Assembly (NCBI RefSeq): GCF_934330165.1
Contig: NZ_CAKRGI010000004.1
Location: forward strand, 1-64,000
DNA from: an uncultured Mediterraneibacter sp.
GTDB lineage: Bacteria; Bacillota; Clostridia; Lachnospirales; Lachnospiraceae
Direction: 5' to 3'
DNA: 64,000 bases
Below, in pieces: positions 8,432-18,010 of this stretch. A program made the translations under genes and the position numbers. The notes below the pieces were generated by a model. It searched no databases. It had not been told where the DNA came from and was given only the letters and a program-made list of their open reading frames with translations. How positions within the stretch are numbered: position 1 is the stretch's first letter; each line of letters starts with the position of its first letter.

Positions 8432-9337
8432 ATGGATTTATACAGCAGTCTGTGTACGATTACGAAGGAAGAAAATATTTTGAGAGACGAACCGATGTGC
8501 CGACATACGACTTTTCGTGTGGGCGGACCGGCAGATTATTTTGTTACGCCACAGTCAGTGGAAGAAATCCGGGGGATACTTGCATTATGCCGGAAGGAGA
8601 ATGTTCCTTATTATATTGTAGGAAATGGAAGCAATCTGCTTGTCGGTGACGGTGGATTCCGGGGAGTTGTTCTTCAGATTTTTAAAAAGATGAATGATGT
8701 CCGGGTAGAGGGCGAAAGGGTGACTGCTCAGGCGGGAGTGCTTTTGTCAAAAGTGGCAAGTGCAGCATACAATGCATCACTGACCGGTCTGGAATTTGCA
8801 GCAGGGATTCCGGGTACACTAGGCGGAGCAGTACGGATGAATGCAGGTGCTTACGGAGGCGAGATGAAGCAGGTGCTGGAGAGTGCAGTTGTCCTGACGC
8901 AGGAGGGCGAGCTTCTGACGATTCCGGTGGAAGAACTGGGACTTGCTTACCGTACCAGTGTGGTAGAAAAGAAAGATTATGTGGTGGTAGAAGCAACACT
9001 CAGACTGAAAAAGGGTGAGCAGGCAGCGATCCGTGAGGTGATGGATGATCTGAAGCAGCGGAGAGTGACAAAGCAGCCGTTGGAATTTGGAAGTGCAGGC
9101 AGTACATTTAAGCGTCCGAAAGGCTATTTTGCCGGAAAGCTGATCGAGGATGCGGGACTGCGGGGATTTCGTATTGGGGATGCACAGGTTTCTGAAAAGC
9201 ACTGCGGATTTGTTATCAACAGGGGAAATGCTACAGCAGCCCAGGTCTGCGAGTTGATGCAGGAGGTTGTGAAGAAAGTGGAAGAGACTTCCGGGGTGAC
9301 ACTGGAGCCGGAAGTGAAAAGGATAGGAGAGTTTTAG
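8432..9337 (+). CDS. murB: UDP-N-acetylenolpyruvoylglucosamine reductase
   Basis: FAD enzyme that reduces UDP-GlcNAc-enolpyruvate to UDP-MurNAc with NADPH. Length 301, type II MurB. The FAD-binding region carries GNGSNLLVGDGG (65-75) and AGIPGTLGGAVRMNAGAYGGE (124 onward). The catalytic serine is S224 in GSAGSTFKRP, the C-terminal glutamate is near 294 in LEPEVKR, and the YRTS motif is at 173-176. It starts an operon: rapZ begins one base after its stop codon. Confidence 0.95.
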   Translation: MDLYSSLCTITKEENILRDEPMCRHTTFRVGGPADYFVTPQSVEEIRGILALCRKENVPYYIVGNGSNLLVGDGGFRGVVLQIFKKMNDVRVEGERVTAQAGVLLSKVASAAYNASLTGLEFAAGIPGTLGGAVRMNAGAYGGEMKQVLESAVVLTQEGELLTIPVEELGLAYRTSVVEKKDYVVVEATLRLKKGEQAAIREVMDDLKQRRVTKQPLEFGSAGSTFKRPKGYFAGKLIEDAGLRGFRIGDAQVSEKHCGFVINRGNATAAQVCELMQEVVKKVEETSGVTLEPEVKRIGEF

Positions 9338-9338
9338 G

Positions 9339-10217
9339 ATGCGTTTTGTTATCGTTACGGGAATGTCGGGAGCCGGAAAGTCTACGGCTCTGAAAATGCT
9401 TGAAGATATGGGGTATTTCTGCGTAGATAATCTGCCGATCCCGCTTCTTCCGGGATTTGTCCAGATGTTGGAAAATACGGATACAGAGATGAAAAAAGTC
9501 GCACTGGGTCTGGATGTGCGGAGTGGACAGGATTTGACCGGACTTCGTGAAAATCTGGAAGAGATGGATCGGAACCGGGTCGGATATGAGATCCTCTTTC
9601 TTGATGCGAACGATGCAGTACTTGTGAAGCGTTATAAAGAGACAAGGAGACAGCATCCGTTAAGCGGATCGGGAAGAGTAGATACAGGAATTGCGAAAGA
9701 AAGAGAAAAGATTCTTTTCCTGAAGATGAAGGCGACTTATATTTTAGATACCAGTAAAATGCTGACCAGAGAGCTTCGGATCGAGTTGGAAAAGATCTTT
9801 GTGGATGGACAGAGTTTCTGCAATCTTTATATTACGGTTATGTCGTTTGGGTTCAAATATGGGATTCCGCAGGATGCGGATCTTGTCTTTGATGTGCGTT
9901 TTCTGCCGAATCCGTATTATATTGATACATTGCGGGAGAAGACCGGGAATGAGGCGGAAGTGCAGGATTATGTCATGCAGAATGATAAAGGAAGGATTTT
10001 CCTTGACAAGCTGAAAGACATGATGGAATTTCTGATCCCCAATTATATTCTTGAGGGAAAGAATCAGCTTGTGATCGCAATCGGATGTACCGGAGGAAAG
10101 CACAGATCAGTTACACTGGCGAATGCACTTTACCAGCTTCTGGATCAGGAAGAAAGTTATGGGGTGCGTATCGAACATCGTGATATCGGGAAAGACAGCA
10201 TCACGAAAAGAAAGTAA
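9339..10217 (+). CDS. rapZ: RapZ/YvcJ nucleotide-binding protein
   Basis: P-loop protein of 292 residues. The Walker A motif GMSGAGKST is at 8-16 and a C-terminal domain has the conserved IGCTGGKHRSV segment. In E. coli RapZ steers RNase E to the GlmZ sRNA and senses glucosamine-6-phosphate; in Bacillus YvcJ binds and hydrolyses GTP. Here the context is Gram-positive (whiA and an HPr-like gene follow), so a YvcJ-type role linked to cell envelope and carbon status is more likely. Start is one base after the murB stop, implying translational coupling. The usual third partner yvcK/glmR is absent between rapZ and whiA. Confidence 0.92.
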   Translation: MRFVIVTGMSGAGKSTALKMLEDMGYFCVDNLPIPLLPGFVQMLENTDTEMKKVALGLDVRSGQDLTGLRENLEEMDRNRVGYEILFLDANDAVLVKRYKETRRQHPLSGSGRVDTGIAKEREKILFLKMKATYILDTSKMLTRELRIELEKIFVDGQSFCNLYITVMSFGFKYGIPQDADLVFDVRFLPNPYYIDTLREKTGNEAEVQDYVMQNDKGRIFLDKLKDMMEFLIPNYILEGKNQLVIAIGCTGGKHRSVTLANALYQLLDQEESYGVRIEHRDIGKDSITKRK

Positions 10218-10229
10218 AAGGTGGGAAAA

Positions 10230-11189
10230 ATGTCATTTTCCGGTAAAGTAAAAGAAGAACTGGCAGGAAATATCAGTCCGGCAAGACATTGCCGGATCGC
10301 AGAACTGGCTGCGTTTATAGGAATGTGCGGAACGGTTGTGATCAATAGTTTTGACCGGTACAGTATAAAAATCCATACAGAAAATTTACTTGTGGCAAGA
10401 AAAGTCTTTACATTGATTGAAAAAACCTTTAATATAAAGGCTGATGCCTCTGTAAGAAGGAATATCAGTAAGCAGACTGTGTCCTATGCAGTTGTGATCC
10501 GCAGGCATGAAGATGCACTGAGGATTCTGCAGGCAACAAAGATGACAGAAGAATATGAGGATAATGGAGAGAGTATTCATGCGGTAGATCCGCTGATCGT
10601 ACAGCAGACCTGTTGTAAGAGAGCATTTTTGAGAGGTGCCTTTCAGGCATCGGGCTCCATGAGTGATCCGAACAAGTCTTATCATTTTGAGATTGTCTGT
10701 TCTACAGAAGAAATGGGAAAGCAGGTCTGTACTCTGATGCGGAGTTTTTCTATGGATGCAAAGACAGTTCTGAGGAAGAAGTCCTATGTGGTTTATCTGA
10801 AAGAGGGATCGCAGATCGTAGATATATTAAATATCATGGAAGCACACGTTTCTCTGATGGAACTTGAGAATGTCAGGATTTTAAAAGAGATGCGTAATAC
10901 AGTAAACAGAAAAGTGAATTGTGAAACTGCCAATATTAATAAGACTGTATCAGCAGCAGTCAAGCAGGTTGAAGATATTACATATCTGAAAGAAACGATT
11001 GGTTTTGAAAATCTGCCGGAAGGACTTGTGGAGGCCGCTCTTGCCCGCCTTGCGAATCCTGATCTGACGTTAAAAGAGCTGGGAGCTGCTCTGAATCCCC
11101 CTGTTGGAAAGTCCGGTATCAACCATCGACTGCGGAAGCTGAGTGAGTTGGCAGATAAAGTGAGGCAAGAACAAGGAGGATTATTATGA
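10230..11189 (+). CDS. whiA: DNA-binding protein WhiA
   Basis: A 319-residue sporulation/cell-division regulator with an N-terminal LAGLIDADG-like domain and a C-terminal helix-turn-helix (the NPDLTLKELGAALNPPVGKSG segment near the end). In Bacillus WhiA affects chromosome segregation and Z-ring assembly; in Streptomyces it activates sporulation septation. I choose ATG at 10230 because AGGTGGG lies 5 nt upstream; a GTG nine bases earlier overlaps that site. It shares four bases (ATGA) with the next gene, so the two are coupled. Confidence 0.93.
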   Translation: MSFSGKVKEELAGNISPARHCRIAELAAFIGMCGTVVINSFDRYSIKIHTENLLVARKVFTLIEKTFNIKADASVRRNISKQTVSYAVVIRRHEDALRILQATKMTEEYEDNGESIHAVDPLIVQQTCCKRAFLRGAFQASGSMSDPNKSYHFEIVCSTEEMGKQVCTLMRSFSMDAKTVLRKKSYVVYLKEGSQIVDILNIMEAHVSLMELENVRILKEMRNTVNRKVNCETANINKTVSAAVKQVEDITYLKETIGFENLPEGLVEAALARLANPDLTLKELGAALNPPVGKSGINHRLRKLSELADKVRQEQGGLL

Positions 11190-11443
11190 TTAAAGAATCT
11201 GTTGTAGTGAAGGCTGACCCTGGATTTGATGGACGTCCGATCGCACTTCTTGTACAGGAAGCAAGTCAGTATGCAAGTACAGTGTATATTCAGGTTGGAG
11301 AAAAGCATATCAATGCGAAGAGTATCATGGGGATGATGAGTCTTAACCTGATCGGTGGTGAGGAGATCACTGTCGTAACAGAGGGTGAAGATGAAGAAAA
11401 AGCAGCAGAGGGAATCAAATCTTTTTTTGCGACAGTAGGATAA
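11186..11443 (+). CDS. HPr-like protein lacking the phospho-His (Crh-like)
   Basis: An 85-residue HPr-fold protein. In HPr the PEP-phosphorylated residue is H15 in GLHARP. Here the matching segment is GFDGRP and residue 15 is Asp, so it cannot be a normal PTS phosphocarrier. The regulatory serine S46 in NAKSIMGMMSL is kept at exactly the expected number. Loss of His15 with retention of Ser46 is the hallmark of Bacillus Crh (which has Gln15), a co-repressor of CcpA, and crh also lies next to yvcJ and whiA in Bacillus. Overlaps whiA by four bases and is followed by a terminator. Confidence 0.85.
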   Translation: MIKESVVVKADPGFDGRPIALLVQEASQYASTVYIQVGEKHINAKSIMGMMSLNLIGGEEITVVTEGEDEEKAAEGIKSFFATVG

Positions 11444-11465
11444 GTTCCTGATAGAAGAGAAGTTA

Positions 11466-11500
11466 AGAGGGTTGTGCTGGAAAGTGCAGCCTTCTTTTAT
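11466..11500 (+). terminator. Terminator of the murB-rapZ-whiA operon
   Basis: AGAGGGTTGTGCT pairs, with several G-U pairs, with AGTGCAGCCTTCT around a GGAA loop, then TTTTAT. Confidence 0.75.
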
Positions 11501-11523
11501 CTTAAATTTGGAGGTCTGTGAGT

Positions 11524-12450
11524 ATGAAGAAGATGTTATTTATTTATAATCCCAATTCAGGCATGGGGCTTCTGAAACCGAAGCTCTCAGATGTGCTGGA
11601 TATTTTTGTAAAGGGCGGATATGAGGTGACGGTCTATCCTACCCAGAAATATCATGATGCCGTAAGAAAGATGGGAGAATACGAGGAACAGTATGATCTC
11701 GTAGCATGCAGCGGAGGAGACGGAACGCTGGATGAAGTTGTTACGGGGATGATGAAGCGGGAGAAAAAAGTACCAATCGGATATATTCCGGCAGGAACAA
11801 CGAATGATTTCGCAAGCAGTCTTCATATTTCAAAAAATATGCTGGAAGCAGCAGATACCGTTGTGAATGGAGTGCCGTTTGCGTGTGATGTGGGAGTGTT
11901 TAATCAGGATTACTTTGTCTATATTGCGGCATTTGGATTATTTACGGATGTTTCTTATGAGACGAAGCAGAGCATGAAAAATGTACTGGGACATCTGGCA
12001 TACATATTAGAAGGAACGAAACGTATCTTTAATATTCCCTCTTACCGGATCAAAGTGACTCATGACGGAGAGACGATAGAAGATGAATTTATTTACGGAA
12101 TGGTGACGAACTCCCGATCAGTAGGTGGATTTAAAGGGATCACAGGAAAAAATGTTGTCTTTGATGATGGAGAATTTGAAGTCACGCTGTTCAAGACTCC
12201 GAAGAATCCGGTGGAGTTGAATGAGATTCTCGGGGCATTGGCATTGAGGAAGATTAATCCGAACCGGATGTATTCTTTTAAGACAAATGAGGTTCGTTTT
12301 GAGACAGAAGAAGAGATTCCATGGACGTTGGATGGTGAATTTGGCGGAGTGCATGAAGAAGTAGTGGTAAAAGACTGTCAGAAGGCACTTGAGATCATGG
12401 TAAAGCCGGAAGTGATCGAGGATGTCTCTGAGAAAAAATGGGCAGAATAA
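11524..12450 (+). CDS. Diacylglycerol-kinase-family lipid kinase
   Basis: A 308-residue member of the DagK/YegS/BmrU family, which phosphorylates diacylglycerol or related lipids at the membrane face. The nucleotide-binding loop GGDGT is at 64-68 within CSGGDGTLDEV, and the NPNSG motif near residue 9 is present. The ATG at 11524 lies 9 nt after GGAGG; an upstream GTG (11518) is too close to that site. It follows the operon terminator, so it either reads through or has a weak promoter of its own. In Firmicutes such enzymes recycle diacylglycerol from lipoteichoic acid synthesis, but the substrate is not visible here. Confidence 0.88.
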   Translation: MKKMLFIYNPNSGMGLLKPKLSDVLDIFVKGGYEVTVYPTQKYHDAVRKMGEYEEQYDLVACSGGDGTLDEVVTGMMKREKKVPIGYIPAGTTNDFASSLHISKNMLEAADTVVNGVPFACDVGVFNQDYFVYIAAFGLFTDVSYETKQSMKNVLGHLAYILEGTKRIFNIPSYRIKVTHDGETIEDEFIYGMVTNSRSVGGFKGITGKNVVFDDGEFEVTLFKTPKNPVELNEILGALALRKINPNRMYSFKTNEVRFETEEEIPWTLDGEFGGVHEEVVVKDCQKALEIMVKPEVIEDVSEKKWAE

Positions 12451-12556
12451 AGATGAGGGGAGTATCAAGCTGGAAAGAAAGAATTTTCAGATAATACACC
12501 TATATAGACTGAATTGAAGAAAATTTTAAGAATATTAAAAAAATCAAAAAAAGTAC

Positions 12557-12585
12557 TTGCATTTTGACAAAAAGTACTATATAAT
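12557..12585 (+). promoter_or_regulatory. tRNA-Glu promoter
   Basis: TTGCAT (12557-12562) and TATAAT (12580-12585) with 17-bp spacing, preceded by an A-rich tract. Nearly the same architecture precedes the tRNA-Lys gene at 50284. Confidence 0.8.
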
Positions 12586-12627
12586 CATACTTGCTTGTGA
12601 CGAAAGAAAGCACAGGCAAGTGAATAT

Positions 12628-12699
12628 GGCTCCGTGGTCAAGCGGTCAAGACGCTAGCCTCTCACGCTGGAATCAGGGGTTCGATTCCCCTCGGAGTCA
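12628..12699 (+). tRNA. tRNA-Glu (anticodon CTC)
   Basis: A 72-nt cloverleaf: acceptor GGCTCCG with CGGAGTC (one G-U pair), D arm, anticodon stem CTAGC/GCTGG with loop CTCTCAC giving anticodon CTC, four-base variable loop, and T arm AGGGG-TTCGATT-CCCCT. The discriminator base is A and CCA is not encoded. Confidence 0.95.
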
Positions 12700-12703
12700 C
12701 TTG

Positions 12704-12733
12704 AAATCTGCAGAGCGTTCTGCAGATTTTTTT
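12704..12733 (+). terminator. tRNA-Glu terminator
   Basis: AAATCTGCAGA and TCTGCAGATTT around a four-base loop, then seven T residues. Confidence 0.85.
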
Positions 12734-12845
12734 ATACCCTAATATACCGGAAAAATTGCAGGTGGCAGGTTCTTCGCATATCCAAAAGTGTCTGCCTGTA
12801 CAAAAAAAGTCGGGAAAGTACTTATATTTTATGCAAAACATAAGA

Positions 12846-12874
12846 TTGTCTTTTTCTATTGGATAAGCTATAAT
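12846..12874 (+). promoter_or_regulatory. Promoter of the aldolase gene
   Basis: TTGTCT (12846-12851) and TATAAT (12869-12874) spaced by 17 bp. Confidence 0.7.
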
Positions 12875-12952
12875 ATAGGAAGATTCTAAATCAAATTATT
12901 TTCGGCAGTATTCACAGAGTGTCGGGAACTTAAAGAATTGGAGGAAATGAAT

Positions 12953-13816
12953 ATGTTAGTATCAGCTACAGAAATGCTTCAGAAAGCAAAAGCAGGTCAT
13001 TACGCAGTTGGCCAGTTCAACATCAACAACCTTGAGTGGACAAAGGCAATCCTGACAACAGCTCAGGAGCTTAACTCTCCGGTTATTCTTGGAGTATCAG
13101 AGGGTGCAGGAAAGTACATGACAGGTTATAAGACTGTTGTGGGAATGGTAAATGGAATGATGGAAGAACTTGGAATTACAGTTCCGGTTGCTCTTCATCT
13201 TGATCACGGCAGCTATGAAGGATGCCTGAAATGTGTAGAAGCAGGATTCTCATCCATCATGTTTGACGGATCTCATTATCCGATCGACGAGAACGTTGAG
13301 AAGACAAAAGAACTTGTAAAGATCGCTCATGAGCATGGAATGTCTATCGAGGCTGAGGTAGGTTCCATCGGTGGAGAAGAAGACGGAGTCATCGGAAAAG
13401 GTGAGTGTGCTGATCCGGAAGAATGTAAGATGGTAGCTGATCTTGGAATTGACTTCCTTGCAGCAGGTATCGGTAATATCCACGGTAAATATCCGGCTAA
13501 CTGGGAAGGATTAAGCTTTGAGACTCTGGATGCGATCCAGCAGCGTACAGGTATCATGCCGCTCGTACTTCACGGTGGTACAGGTATCCCGGAAGATATG
13601 ATCAAGAAAGCAATTTCTCTTGGAGTTGCCAAGATCAATGTAAATACAGAGTGTCAGCTTTCATTTGCAGATGCTACACGTAAGTACATCGAGGCAGGAA
13701 AGGATCTTGAGGGCAAAGGATTTGACCCACGTAAACTTCTGAAGCCAGGTGCAGATGCAATTATGGCTACAGTAAAAGAAAAAATGGAGTTATTCGGATC
13801 TGTCGGAAAAGCCTGA
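12953..13816 (+). CDS. fba: Class II fructose-bisphosphate aldolase
   Basis: Zn-dependent aldolase that cleaves fructose-1,6-bisphosphate to dihydroxyacetone phosphate and glyceraldehyde-3-phosphate. In the 287-residue product the LHLDHGS segment (81-87) gives the zinc histidine H85 and catalytic D84. HGKYP and LHGGTGIP supply the other zinc and phosphate-binding residues, and the GSIGGEEDG loop is typical of class IIB. The ATG at 12953 is 8 nt after GGAGG; an ATG six bases earlier is too close to it. Codon use is strongly biased, as expected of a highly expressed gene. Own promoter and terminator. Confidence 0.95.
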   Translation: MLVSATEMLQKAKAGHYAVGQFNINNLEWTKAILTTAQELNSPVILGVSEGAGKYMTGYKTVVGMVNGMMEELGITVPVALHLDHGSYEGCLKCVEAGFSSIMFDGSHYPIDENVEKTKELVKIAHEHGMSIEAEVGSIGGEEDGVIGKGECADPEECKMVADLGIDFLAAGIGNIHGKYPANWEGLSFETLDAIQQRTGIMPLVLHGGTGIPEDMIKKAISLGVAKINVNTECQLSFADATRKYIEAGKDLEGKGFDPRKLLKPGADAIMATVKEKMELFGSVGKA

Positions 13817-13887
13817 GAAAAATTTTTCTAACTTTTACTTGCCTTTTAGGAGAAGTTGAGTTATACTGACTGACGTAGACAGAACAA

Positions 13888-13924
13888 GGGCGTTCCAATT
13901 TAAGATTGGAATGCCTTTTTTTAT
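13888..13924 (+). terminator. Terminator of fba
   Basis: GGCGTTCCAAT and ATTGGAATGCC form a stem followed by T7. Confidence 0.85.
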
Positions 13925-14032
13925 ACATCAGGAAAGATTATTTTGTTGATGTGTAAAATATGCAAAGCAGAAGGGAATTCTGTCATAGAGGAGCCTGGAT
14001 GCGACAAGAACAATGAAAAGGAAGGGATATGT

Positions 14033-16147
14033 ATGAGCACAGAAGTAATCAACGTAGCTGAAATCTTTGGAGAGAATGTATTTAATGATACAGTCATGCA
14101 GGAGCGTCTGCCAAAGAAAGTTTATAAGAACCTGAGAAAGACGATTGAAGAGGGAAAAGATCTTGACCTTGAGACAGCAGATGTAATTGCTCATGAGATG
14201 AAGGAATGGGCCATTGAGAAAGGTGCTACTCATTATACTCACTGGTTTTTGCCGCTGACAGGAGTTACGGCAGAGAAGCATGATTCATTTGTTTCCGCAC
14301 CGCTTCCGAGTGGTAAAGTCCTGATGAGCTTCTCAGGAAAAGAACTGATCAAAGGAGAGCCGGATGCTTCATCCTTCCCGTCAGGAGGACTGAGAGCTAC
14401 ATTTGAGGCAAGAGGATATACAGCATGGGATTGTACTTCACCGGCATTTGTAAGACAGGACGCAGGTGGAGCTACACTTTGCATCCCGACCGCATTCTGC
14501 TCTTATACAGGAGAGGCACTGGATCAGAAGACACCACTTCTTCGTTCCATGGAAGCAATTAACAAAGAAGCATTAAGACTTCTTCGTTTATTCGGAAATA
14601 CAACATCTAAGAAAGTAACTCCTTCCGTTGGAGCTGAGCAGGAGTACTTCCTTGTAGATGCAGAGAAGTTTGAACAGAGAAAAGACCTGATCTATACAGG
14701 ACGTACACTTTTCGGTGCAATGCCTCCGAAGGGACAGGAGCTGGACGATCATTACTTTGGAACGATCCGTCAGAGAATCGCTTCTTTCATGAGAGATGTA
14801 AATATCCAGTTGTGGAAAGTCGGCGTTACGGCAAAGACGCAGCATAATGAAGTTGCTCCGGCACAGCACGAGCTTGCTCCGATCTACTCCGAAGCAAATC
14901 TTGCAGTAGATCAGAACCAGCTGACAATGCAGACGTTGAAGAGAGTTGCATGCCAGCATGGAATGAAGTGTCTGCTTCATGAGAAACCATTTGCAGGAGT
15001 GAACGGTTCCGGTAAGCACAACAACTGGTCCATTACGACAGATGATGGAATCAATCTTCTTGAGCCAGGTAAGACACCTCATGAAAATACACAGTTCCTT
15101 CTGGTACTTGCCTGCATCCTGAAAGCAGTTAATATCCATGCAGATCTGCTCAGAGAATCCGCAGCAGATCCGGGAAATGACCACAGACTTGGAGCAAATG
15201 AAGCACCACCGGCGATTATTTCCATCTTCCTTGGCGAGCAGCTTGAGGATGTGGTAGATCAGCTGATCAGCACAGGAGAGGCTACGCACAGCCTGAATGG
15301 AGGAAAGCTGGATACAGGTGTCAGCACACTTCCGGAGCTTTCAAAAGATGCAACAGACAGAAACAGAACATCACCGTTCGCATTTACAGGAAATAAATTT
15401 GAGTTCCGTATGGTAGGATCAAGAGATTCCATCGCAAATCCGAACATTGTACTGAATACGATCGTTGCTGAAGCATTTGCAGATGCGTGTGATATTCTTG
15501 AGAAGGCAGATGACTTTGATCTTGCAGTACATGACCTGATCAAAGAATATCTGACAGACAACCAGAGAATTATCTTCAACGGAAATGGATATTCTGATGA
15601 GTGGGTTGCAGAGGCTGAGAGAAGAGGACTTCCGAACATCAAGTCCATGGTAGAAGCGATTCCTGCAATTACAACAGATAAATCCATCAAGTTGTTTGAG
15701 AGATTTAGTGTATTTACAAAGGCAGAGCTTGAGTCCCGTGCAGAGATCCAGTATGAGGCATATGCAAAGGCAATTAATATCGAGGCACGTACGATGATCG
15801 ATATGGCAAGCAAGCAGTTCCTGCCTGCATTTATCAAATATACAAAGACACTGGCTGATACAGTTCTTGCTGTAAAAGAGGCAGGTGTGGATGCTGCAGT
15901 CCAGACTGAAGCATTGAAGGAAGTAAGTGCTCTTATGGCTGAGACAAAGGCAGCACTGGATGTCCTTGTGAAAGTAACAGATGAGGCAGCAGCAAAAGAA
16001 GAGGGAGAAGTGCAGGCGAACTTCTATCATTCAGATGTTGTTCCGGCTATGGAAGCACTTCGTGCTCCGGTCGACAAGCTTGAGATGATCGTTGACAAAG
16101 AAGCTTGGCCAATGCCATCTTATGGAGATCTGATCTTCGAGGTATAA
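14033..16147 (+). CDS. glnN: Glutamine synthetase, type III
   Basis: ATP-dependent ligation of ammonia to glutamate. The 704-residue length is that of GSIII rather than the ~440-residue GSI. Motifs include the N-terminal HWFLPLTG segment, [19 protein letters not shown], the [10 protein letters not shown] metal-binding region, the [19 protein letters not shown] segment, and KHNNWS with the catalytic ENTQFL region. ATG at 14033 is chosen: the upstream frame extension lacks conserved residues, and AGGAAGGGAT precedes this ATG. Single gene with its own terminator; no PII or GlnR gene is adjacent. Confidence 0.95.
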   Translation: MSTEVINVAEIFGENVFNDTVMQERLPKKVYKNLRKTIEEGKDLDLETADVIAHEMKEWAIEKGATHYTHWFLPLTGVTAEKHDSFVSAPLPSGKVLMSFSGKELIKGEPDASSFPSGGLRATFEARGYTAWDCTSPAFVRQDAGGATLCIPTAFCSYTGEALDQKTPLLRSMEAINKEALRLLRLFGNTTSKKVTPSVGAEQEYFLVDAEKFEQRKDLIYTGRTLFGAMPPKGQELDDHYFGTIRQRIASFMRDVNIQLWKVGVTAKTQHNEVAPAQHELAPIYSEANLAVDQNQLTMQTLKRVACQHGMKCLLHEKPFAGVNGSGKHNNWSITTDDGINLLEPGKTPHENTQFLLVLACILKAVNIHADLLRESAADPGNDHRLGANEAPPAIISIFLGEQLEDVVDQLISTGEATHSLNGGKLDTGVSTLPELSKDATDRNRTSPFAFTGNKFEFRMVGSRDSIANPNIVLNTIVAEAFADACDILEKADDFDLAVHDLIKEYLTDNQRIIFNGNGYSDEWVAEAERRGLPNIKSMVEAIPAITTDKSIKLFERFSVFTKAELESRAEIQYEAYAKAINIEARTMIDMASKQFLPAFIKYTKTLADTVLAVKEAGVDAAVQTEALKEVSALMAETKAALDVLVKVTDEAAAKEEGEVQANFYHSDVVPAMEALRAPVDKLEMIVDKEAWPMPSYGDLIFEV

Positions 16148-16172
16148 TATTCATAAAAGTTTTACTTATTAT

Positions 16173-16217
16173 AAAAAGTTACTGTTCGGATGAAACGTCC
16201 GGGCAGTGACTTTTTTT
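16173..16217 (+). terminator. Terminator of glnN
   Basis: AAAAGTTACTG pairs with the CAGTGACTTTT side and a GTTCGGATG / CGTCCGGGC inner stem, followed by seven T residues. Confidence 0.85.
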
Positions 16218-16270
16218 ATTTTTATAGTATAATGAAAAAGAAATATAAAAAGAAAGTGTGGAGAATAAAA

Positions 16271-17974
16271 ATGCAGTCAGCAGCAGAATTGAAAAGTTTA
16301 CTGAACCGGATCGACCATAAAGGTTATCCGGCTTATAAAGATACAAAAGGAATCTATCAGTTTCAGGGATATGAATTATCCATCGACCATGTGCAGGGTG
16401 ATCCATTTGCGTCACCGTCAAAGGTAAGTGTCCGTGTGCGGGGAAGACAGGCAGCATTTCCGAAAGAATTATATAAAGAAAGACATCAGAGAGTTGCATT
16501 GCAGGATGAACTGACGCGGCAGTTTGGCAGAAGGGCAGAACGCTTTGCATTTAAGGCAAAAGGATCGGGAAAAAGTGGTCTGATCTCGGTAAGCCGGTGT
16601 GGACAGGAAGTGCTGGAACGGACAGCGTGCCGGATTGATGAAAGGACGGGAGATGTGACGCTGAGAATGGAGATCGGATTTCCTGCAAATGGAAGAACGA
16701 TCAATGCAGGAGAACTGGAAAGGATTTTGTTTGAATTTGTGCCGGAATGTGTCAGATATTCACTTTTTTATAAAAATATGAGTGAAGGAAAGCTCAGAGA
16801 GATCATTGACCTGGCGGAAGACCAGCATTATATAAGAGAAATGTTACCGGAGCTGGGACTTTGTGCATTTGTGGCAAATGGAAGTATTCTTCCAAGAGAG
16901 TCGGGAATTTCAGCAAGACCGATGCGTGGCGGGGTGAAATTTATTTCTCCGAAGGAGCAGGAAGTGACTTTGGAATTACCGCATAAGGGAAAGCTTACAG
17001 GAATGGGGATCAAAAAAGGAATTACCCTGATCGTTGGCGGAGGTTATCATGGAAAATCGACACTTCTGAAAGCATTGGAACTGGGAGTGTATGACCATAT
17101 TGCTGGTGATGGACGGGAGTATGTGATTACGGATGCATCTGCATTGAAATTGCGTGCAGAAGATGGAAGAAGTATCCAAAAGACAGATATTTCCATGTTT
17201 ATCAATGATCTTCCAAATGGAAAGGATACAGTCGGCTTCTGCACAGAAGATGCAAGTGGAAGTACTTCACAGGCGGCAAATGTGGTAGAGGGAATTGAAG
17301 CGGGAACAAAACTTCTTCTGATCGATGAGGATACAAGTGCTACGAATTTCATGATCCGTGATGAACTGATGCAGCGGGTGATCCATCGGGAAATGGAGCC
17401 GATCACTCCGTTTATTGAACGCATCCGGGAGTTGTATGAAGAATACGATATTTCTACGGTGATCGTGGCGGGCAGTTCGGGAGCTTATTTCCATATAGCG
17501 GACAGCGTGATTCAGATGGACCGGTATATGCCGAAAGACATTACAGCTTTTGCAAAGAAAGAAGCAGAGACATTTCCGGCGATCAGTGTACCGGAAGTGG
17601 CTGCAAAGCGGCCGGATTTCAGAAGATGTCCGACAGCAAACCGGGAATTAAAAAGCGGAGACCGTGTGAAAATGAAAGTGATGGGATGCGAGGCGGTGTC
17701 CATCAACCGGGACACGATAGATCTTCGCTATGTAGAACAACTGACAGACAGCGAGCAGCTTACTACACTTGGGTATTGTATCCGTTATGCACAGAAGCAG
17801 ATCATAGATGGAAAAAAGACGCTGCAAGAGATTGTCGGGGAACTGGAAAAGACACTGGACAAAGGCGGGCTGGAGGCTCTGAGTGGAAGTGGTTCAAGTG
17901 TGCCGTGTATGGCAATGCCGAGGAGACAGGAGATTTTCGCCTGCTTTAACCGGTACAGAGGGTTGAAACTGTAG
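16271..17974 (+). CDS. ABC-class predicted ATPase (ABC_ATPase family)
   Basis: A 567-residue soluble protein of the family described as predicted ATPases of the ABC class (PF09818, from memory). The P-loop is GGGYHGKST, a Walker B-like LLLIDEDTSATNFM follows about 110 residues later, and SSGAYFHIADSVI is another conserved segment. There are no membrane segments and no permease neighbour, so it is not a transporter ATPase. Biochemical role unknown. ATG at 16271 is preferred because GTGGAG precedes it and homology-like sequence starts there. A TATAAT at about 16227 inside the preceding terminator could be its promoter. Probably co-transcribed with maf, 36 nt downstream. Confidence 0.8.
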   Translation: MQSAAELKSLLNRIDHKGYPAYKDTKGIYQFQGYELSIDHVQGDPFASPSKVSVRVRGRQAAFPKELYKERHQRVALQDELTRQFGRRAERFAFKAKGSGKSGLISVSRCGQEVLERTACRIDERTGDVTLRMEIGFPANGRTINAGELERILFEFVPECVRYSLFYKNMSEGKLREIIDLAEDQHYIREMLPELGLCAFVANGSILPRESGISARPMRGGVKFISPKEQEVTLELPHKGKLTGMGIKKGITLIVGGGYHGKSTLLKALELGVYDHIAGDGREYVITDASALKLRAEDGRSIQKTDISMFINDLPNGKDTVGFCTEDASGSTSQAANVVEGIEAGTKLLLIDEDTSATNFMIRDELMQRVIHREMEPITPFIERIRELYEEYDISTVIVAGSSGAYFHIADSVIQMDRYMPKDITAFAKKEAETFPAISVPEVAAKRPDFRRCPTANRELKSGDRVKMKVMGCEAVSINRDTIDLRYVEQLTDSEQLTTLGYCIRYAQKQIIDGKKTLQEIVGELEKTLDKGGLEALSGSGSSVPCMAMPRRQEIFACFNRYRGLKL

Positions 17975-18010
17975 AATAGAATTGGAAGATAATGGAAAAG
18001 GAGAGAAAGC

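Noticed and set aside
13943..14032. Longer start for glutamine synthetase
   Set aside because: The 30-residue extension has an unconserved cysteine-rich composition, and a good ribosome site precedes the internal ATG.
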